From Leuctra nigra (lineage: Eukaryota; Arthropoda; Insecta; Plecoptera; Leuctridae): a stretch of DNA of 64,000 nucleotides. Made by a program: the position numbers and the translations under genes. The notes beneath the pieces are model-generated. The model ran no database searches and was not told the origin of the DNA. It saw nothing but the letters and a program-made list of their open reading frames with translations. Position 1 is the stretch's first letter; every line of letters starts with the position of its first letter. The DNA is taken from assembly GCA_934045905.1 (NCBI GenBank), contig OW203769.1, positions 1 to 64,000 of the forward strand, in the 5' to 3' direction. Shown in pieces: positions 59,555 to 64,000 of this stretch.

Positions 59555-60068
59555 CTAATCAAAGTATTCTGGCTCCCTGTCTTCTGCCGCCTTGAATCCA
59601 ACGTAATTTCCACTGGGCTCAGGAAATTCGGTTCGTATTGCCTTAACCCACGAGTTCATCCAATAAATGAATTGCTTGTAGGCAATATGCCGCCACAAAC
59701 GATTCGATAAGCATTGAAATTTCTTTCTATCTTCTTTTGATTGACACTTGACCATGTAACTAGTATAGTAGCGGGCTGTATTTAGGCAGTGTAAATTTAA
59801 CGCAACAATTGAAAATGAGTCGTGATATGTAATACAATGTTTGTCTTTTCTAACATGATCAATTGTCTCTGCATTGTGACAACACAATGACTCTTCGTCT
59901 GTGTCTTTCTCTTCACACTCCCCGCAAACACACCAATCTAAATTTCCAGCACGACCTCTCAAACTTTAGAGTCTCTTCTCATTGTCCTTGCGTTTTTCTA
60001 AAATTTGTAAATTTTCTTCTTCAGAAGATCTAGGTTGGTTCAAAATTATAGGGCGTCACACCTGCCAT
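59555..60068 (-). pseudogene. P2X7 receptor C-terminal-domain protein, broken
   Basis: The minus strand starts at ATG 60068 with MAGVTPYNFEPT, the short PY-x-FEP leader common in invertebrate proteins of this family. A one-base frameshift and SSEEENLQILEKRKDNEKRL follow, then an in-frame TAA near 59970, then the domain itself: GNLDWCVCGECEEKDTDEES with its Cys pairs, LCCHNAETIDH, CITYHDSFSIVALNLHCLNT, RLWRHIAYKQFIYWMNSW and EFPEPSGNYVGFKAAED, ending at a stop at 59555. Cysteines and the YKQF and NYVGFK motifs are those of the P2X7 intracellular domain. About 170 codons, no intron. Two lesions suggest a pseudogene, unless the sequence has errors. Confidence 0.8.
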
Positions 60069-60689
60069 CAATATAATATACAATATTACTCATAAGTCAT
60101 AATATACAATATAATTTGCAGAAGAAAATGTAAGTCCTGTCGCTATTCACTAAACTTACTACACACTAGTCTTCTCTGGATCCGCCCGAATGCAAACAAG
60201 ATTGTCTTGAAACTGTTGAGTTTTCTGCATACTTGCAAATTGTTTCACATAATAGTAGGATAAAAATAAAGAGGTGAAGTCATCAAGTCTGGGGATTAAT
60301 ATTTACGTCTGGTTGTGAAACTGTAGCCAAAACGAGCGACATTCTAATAGCTCTAGAGCGCGATGCCAGGGATGACTGCCGCGTGCGAGTATTATGCTTA
60401 GTGACGTCAGCAGTGGCGGACTGGCCATATCCTTATTTTCGCTTCCCACGGCCAAACTAAATTTTTTACAGCAAAAATTCTTCATACAAAGTTGTATGTT
60501 TTGACGAAACCTATACTGTAGTGTGCGCCGATTGCATCTTTGAACCATTCCTTTAAGGTGTGAATGTTGTTGCAGAGAGTGTTGACTATGAGTTTTAACC
60601 GAGGCGGCGACTTCTCGGGGTTCCAACTGAAGCGTGAGCGTGGAAATGTGATCCCCCGCCACCCTCCAGTGCCATCCGGAAGCACGGAT

Positions 60690-60772
60690 ATTCCACGAGG
60701 TCAGCCATCAGTCAGAACGCGCTCTCTGCCTCGTTAGGAATGTGAAGAAGAGAAGCGAAGCAAGACCGAGGA
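60690..60772 (+). other. Possible first exon or promoter patch
   Basis: A CpG-rich stretch with CATCAGTCAGAAC (initiator-like TCAGTC) and a good donor GTGAGTAAAC at about 60773. It could lead into the cyclophilin exon at 61169 on the same strand, but no coding exon supports the link. Confidence 0.2.
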
Positions 60773-61168
60773 AGAGTGAGTAAACCTTTGGCAAACTTTC
60801 CATTTCTCAAGTGAATTGAGTGTTTGTGATTCAAGTAAAATTTTTCAAATGAACAACATAAATGTTGGTAAAACCCTTTATTTATAAACTCAAAAAAATT
60901 AAATTTTCATTAATTAAGGTAGGTAGGTATGATATTTAAATTGCAACATCATAGTAGGTTGATAAGAATGAGATCACTCGTTAGGAAAAGTCAGAAACAC
61001 TGTTTCCCTGCTAAAATGTACACTGAATTTAATTTTTGAATTTTTCTGAATGAAAATGTACATTTTTGAGTGTGAAAATGGTGTGTTTTAGCAACAAATA
61101 TGTTGTTATTCAATATTCTTGCATATTCCCTGTAAAAGTGTATCTGGCGTGACATTGTATGTTTTCAG

Positions 61169-61309
61169 CACACCGGGCCGGGAATGATGTCCATGGCCAA
61201 TGCCGGCCCAACACCAATGTTCTTCATCACCACGGCCAAGACCAGTTGGCTTGACAACGGACACGTGGTCTTCGGAAGCGTTGTCGAGGGCATAGACGTC
61301 GTAAAGAAG
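61169..61309 (+). pseudogene. Cyclophilin (peptidyl-prolyl isomerase) exon with active-site deletion
   Basis: Acceptor TGTATGTTTTCAG, then 47 codons: [47 protein letters not shown], then GTGACA. This is the conserved core of cyclophilins, which normally reads AGPNTNGSQFFI. Here one base is missing before the Asn-Thr-Asn codons and eight after them. The frame is restored, but three residues are rewritten and three lost, including the active-site Gln (Gln111 in human CypA). The Trp, His and VFG motifs remain. No other cyclophilin exon is visible nearby. Either a relic or a strongly altered domain. Confidence 0.75.
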
Positions 61310-61311
61310 GT

Positions 61312-61452
61312 GACACCGGGCCGGGAATGATGTCCATGGCCAATGCCGGCCCAACACCAATGTTCTTCATCACCACGGCCAAGACCAGTTGGCTTGACAA
61401 CCGACACATGGTCTTCGGAAGCGTCGTTGAGGGCACTGACGTCGTCAAGAAG
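61312..61452 (+). pseudogene. Tandem duplicate of the cyclophilin exon
   Basis: Starts 143 bp after the first copy and shares the same compound deletion (AGPTPMFF), so the duplication came after it. It differs at a few codons ([16 protein letters not shown]) and has its own donor GTGAATATAA. It has no acceptor of its own, and the offset of 143 is not a multiple of three, so reading through from copy 1 meets a stop within nine codons. The substitutions are mostly synonymous. Confidence 0.75.
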
Positions 61453-61473
61453 GTGAATATAAAACCATTTTAT

Positions 61474-61760
61474 TTTTTATTTTTGTCTGGGGCTTAACGT
61501 CGCACTGTTCTGCAGCGAGGCTAATGGCGACGGATTAATGATTATGATGATGATTGGGAGATGATGATGAAGATTAGGTAAGGATGGAAGGTGGGAAGGA
61601 GGCGGCCGTGGCCTATTAGTAGGGTACCTTCCTAGCATTTGCCTGTCAACTGAGGGAAAACCACGAAAAAACCCCAGTCAGGAAGGACGGCCGCGGGAAT
61701 CGAACCCGGGCCTCCGGAATACAAGCTCAGAGCGTTAACCACTCAGCCAACCTGTTCCGT
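61474..61760 (-). mobile_element. tRNA-derived SINE, copy 2
   Basis: On the minus strand it begins GGAACAGGTTGGCTGAGTGG (intact A-box TGGCTGAGTGG), with CCCGGGTTCGATTCCCG (intact B-box), then a body shared with copy 1 and an A-rich tail. It is flanked by ACCATTTTAT (61464-61473) and ACCATGTTAT (61761-61770). The tRNA head is of the Ser/Leu-like type. This copy has better promoter boxes than copy 1 and could be younger. Confidence 0.85.
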
Positions 61761-62367
61761 ACCATGTTATATTTACCCATTGACGTACACTGGGGGTGGG
61801 GACATGCGACTGGCCAGTCATCTGTCGTCGATGTCTAGTGACAAACGGAACGCCCCGTTCTTACGTACAGACCAAGGTCAAATTCTTCACTCGTCCGGCT
61901 GAGATCGTCTTACATTTGGAAAGATTGCACGGAAAGCTGACGCAGCACAACAATAAGCTTAATTTAGGCCTATGTTATAAATATGAAGGCATGTTGTAGC
62001 ATTGAACAAAATTAATAATAATGTCTTTATATTGCCATAATCGTGGTTTGTAGTGCGGCCTCAGACATCGGCGGAAGCATTCAGTGCTGCAGCTCTAGCA
62101 GTCACGAGTCCCATACTGAGCGGAAGTCAATGATTTACCTGGCTAAGAATCAGGACCTCCAAGAACATCGTTTTTCAGGAGAGCAGAGAAACGGTTTATA
62201 AACAGAAATGAGATAATGTGTTGATTTCTGTCTTACTATTCTATGGATTCTCGATGGATTATTCTTTTTTAGATGTCAAAATCATTTTGGTCATAAATGT
62301 ATACTTGGTCCTGATTCTTAGCCATGGAAATTATATGCAATGCATAAGTAGTAGAGATGGGCCGATA

Positions 62368-62450
62368 CCGATACCAACAACCAATACCAATACTGTTCCG
62401 ATACCGATACCAACAACCAATACCAATACTTTTCCGATACAGCTGATACT
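62368..62450 (+). repeat. Short tandem repeat of CCGATACC/CCAATACC words
   Basis: Two units of about 45 bp made of CCGATACCGATACCAACAAC followed by CAATACCAATACT, next to GAGATGGGCCGATACC. Possibly the end of a decayed hAT-type MITE. Not coding. Confidence 0.6.
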
Positions 62451-62669
62451 ATTTTATTGTTGACTGTTATTATTAATTTTAAAATGTTTAATTTATTAGT
62501 AAGGGCCGGACTTTCAATGCCTTGCTAACTTTTATACAGTCAATTTGGACTATATTGTCATGGCAACATGACATTCCTAGAATGACCACTAACTAACTGT
62601 TAAGAGCTAATTGAGACTTTAGCAGAGTATTGAAAGACTGGGCCTAAATCATCACCTGTCAGATTTTTA

Positions 62670-63080
62670 AGTGAGTGTAGCGAGCGTTACTACGGGACTC
62701 ATGCCTCTTTCTCTGTTTGTTTGTTTGTTTTTTTGTCCGCACCATATTTTCCGCACCGATTGACTAATCGAGCTGAAATTTTGAATATACACTAATATCA
62801 TTCTAATTTTGCCATGGAATGTTTTTTCAGCAATATTCAAATCAAAAAGTTTTTTTTTTATTTAGGTACGACCCATTTGGGCGTGACACCCTGCTGAGTT
62901 TATGACCCAAGTCGCATCCTGTCCACCCCACCCCTCCACTAATGACCAGCCAGCCCCCACCATTAAGAAAAGAGTTGTTTTCCTTTGATTCAAATGAGAA
63001 ACAGGGGCCAATAATTTGCAAACTGCATTGGTATTAGAGGTAAAGCGCGTATCAGTGCTCGCTTATCAACGAGTTACAAT
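62670..63080 (+). mobile_element. Diverged Helitron-like copy
   Basis: Starts AGTGAGTGTAGCGAGCGTTA, contains AATCGAGCTGAAATTTTGAA, and ends near AGTGCTCGCTTATCAACGAG, recalling the canonical GTGCTCGCTCATCAACGCG. The terminal CTAG is not preserved. An older member of the 15972/47468 family. Confidence 0.55.
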
Positions 63081-64000
63081 TACTTGTTTTGCCTTTTGAC
63101 ATAGCTAGTATTTATTTAATCAAACAAACATTCAACAAGTCAAATACAAACCAACTTTCAGTGAGAACTAGGTACCTACTACCGTATTTACTTGAATATA
63201 GGCCGCCCCTGATTATAAACAACACCCCAGTTTTTGGAAGTCGGTTTTTGAAAAACACTTTGAATGCGAAAATAAGCCTTGGGCATGGGAAAAAGAACAT
63301 TCATTTGTCCGGACCTGACTATACTTCTATTTTACACTTGAGTTGAGTGACAGTTCCTTTGAGTAGGTGCTTGACTGGTTGGCTTAAGCTGTTCTTAAGT
63401 TGGGGGAAACAAGAATAGTGTGTCTTTTATTGAAACATTATCATCCATCAATACATATTTTATTTTTATTTAAATAATTTTGTTTCCATTTCTCTCAGCA
63501 AACTTTTAACGTGCCTTTTGAATTGATCATTATTCATGGAACATTCACTTTTACATCACTCTTCATTGCAGTGATATAAAGTAGGTACCTACCTAATCAG
63601 AGGCGTCGGAAGTCTATTTGCTCAGGGGGGGCACATTTTGCTTCTATAGGATGTAGGTACGGTAGGGACTAAATTTGTAAGGGAGAAAATAATTCAGTAA
63701 ATGACAATGTATGTGGGAAACACGATTGCCAAGAGAAACAATGGGGGGTCTGGGGGGAGGGCCCCCCAGCACTACGTGGGTCCGGGGCGCATAGCCCCGG
63801 GAAAATTTTGAATTTCATGAATGAATTTGGTGCGTTTCTACGTGATTTTACACTTTTTAAACCTATCTTTATCTGAACAAATAAATGGACGACATCAATA
63901 TCCTTCGCGTCAGGACTGCCAAAAAAGTTATTTTATGTGCCTATAAAATAAAAATATATGTGGAAAAATGTCATAAAATTATATGCACTTGAAAAGTGAT
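63081..64000. other. No gene seen
   Basis: AT-rich DNA. 63735-63800 has GGGGGGTCTGGGGGGAGGGC and GGGGCGCATAGCCCCGGG, related in style to the G/C-rich element near 58670. The open frames lack features. Confidence 0.5.

Noticed and set aside
60303..60685. Two overlapping minus-strand frames upstream of the P2X7-domain relic
   Set aside because: No recognisable domain and no splice link to the relic, which has its own ATG at 60068.
61106..61448. Minus-strand open frames across the cyclophilin exons
   Set aside because: Antisense by-products; the plus strand has the recognisable cyclophilin peptide and splice sites.
61474..61760. tRNA gene (intact A and B boxes)
   Set aside because: No folding into a complete cloverleaf was apparent; the sequence continues into a shared body and A-rich tail with target duplications and has a second copy, so it is a SINE.

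Overview
The window looks like AT-rich nuclear DNA from an invertebrate animal, most likely an arthropod or another protostome; I cannot name the species. Reasons: spliced genes with GT/AG introns, a tRNA-derived SINE, hAT- and Harbinger-like MITEs, Helitron-like elements, foldback-type transposons, a very large intronic satellite, a decayed hAT transposase, and a relic of the P2X7 C-terminal domain family that is often expanded in invertebrates. The palindromic word GGTACCTACC recurs in unique-looking DNA. Nothing bacterial or viral was recognised.

The main gene lies on the minus strand, from a putative promoter near 46.2 kb to at least 6.7 kb, and it continues off the left side. I reconstructed it from splice sites and reading-phase continuity. 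There is a 5'UTR exon (about 45965-46197) and a 50-nt start exon (ATG at 45727). Exons follow at 44582-44627, 43999-44124, 43512-43637, 11001-11663, 10649-10813, 9384-9524, 8849-8977, 7887-8069 and 6686-6829. After the first junction (phase 2) every junction is phase 0, giving 591 codons in the window. The product is unfamiliar: one compact, probably helical segment, then Pro/Ala-, Lys/Arg- and Ser-Pro-rich low-complexity segments, so perhaps a nuclear protein. Its 3' half has been reshaped by tandem duplication: a 111-bp coding repeat, a 97-bp minisatellite that copies an exon end with its splice donor, and a duplicated pair of exons.

The roughly 31-kb intron (12.7-43.5 kb) holds a satellite of about 12.6 kb (21420-33987). 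Its 67/70-bp units each carry the palindrome TGACGTCA, and there are nested long-range duplications. A single monomer at about 15.43 kb, next to duplicated intron sequence, may mark the ancestral site. Around the satellite are nested mobile elements, several of which can be delimited exactly by comparison with an uninserted paralogous copy.

The left 6.6 kb, 13.07-15.43 kb and 50.4-52.2 kb carry a foldback-type transposon family. Its arms are built from modules containing a YY1-like word, an ETS site and a CRE (exact 16-mer ACCGGAAGTGACGTCA at least 12 times).

The right side (46.3-64 kb) is gene-poor. It has a decayed hAT transposase (52.7-54.1 kb), several MITEs, long G and C homopolymers near 58.5-59.0 kb, a P2X7 C-domain pseudogene (59.6-60.1 kb), a tandemly duplicated cyclophilin exon with a shared deletion (61.17-61.45 kb), and a second SINE copy. 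Stretches not listed are AT-rich and show nothing I can support.
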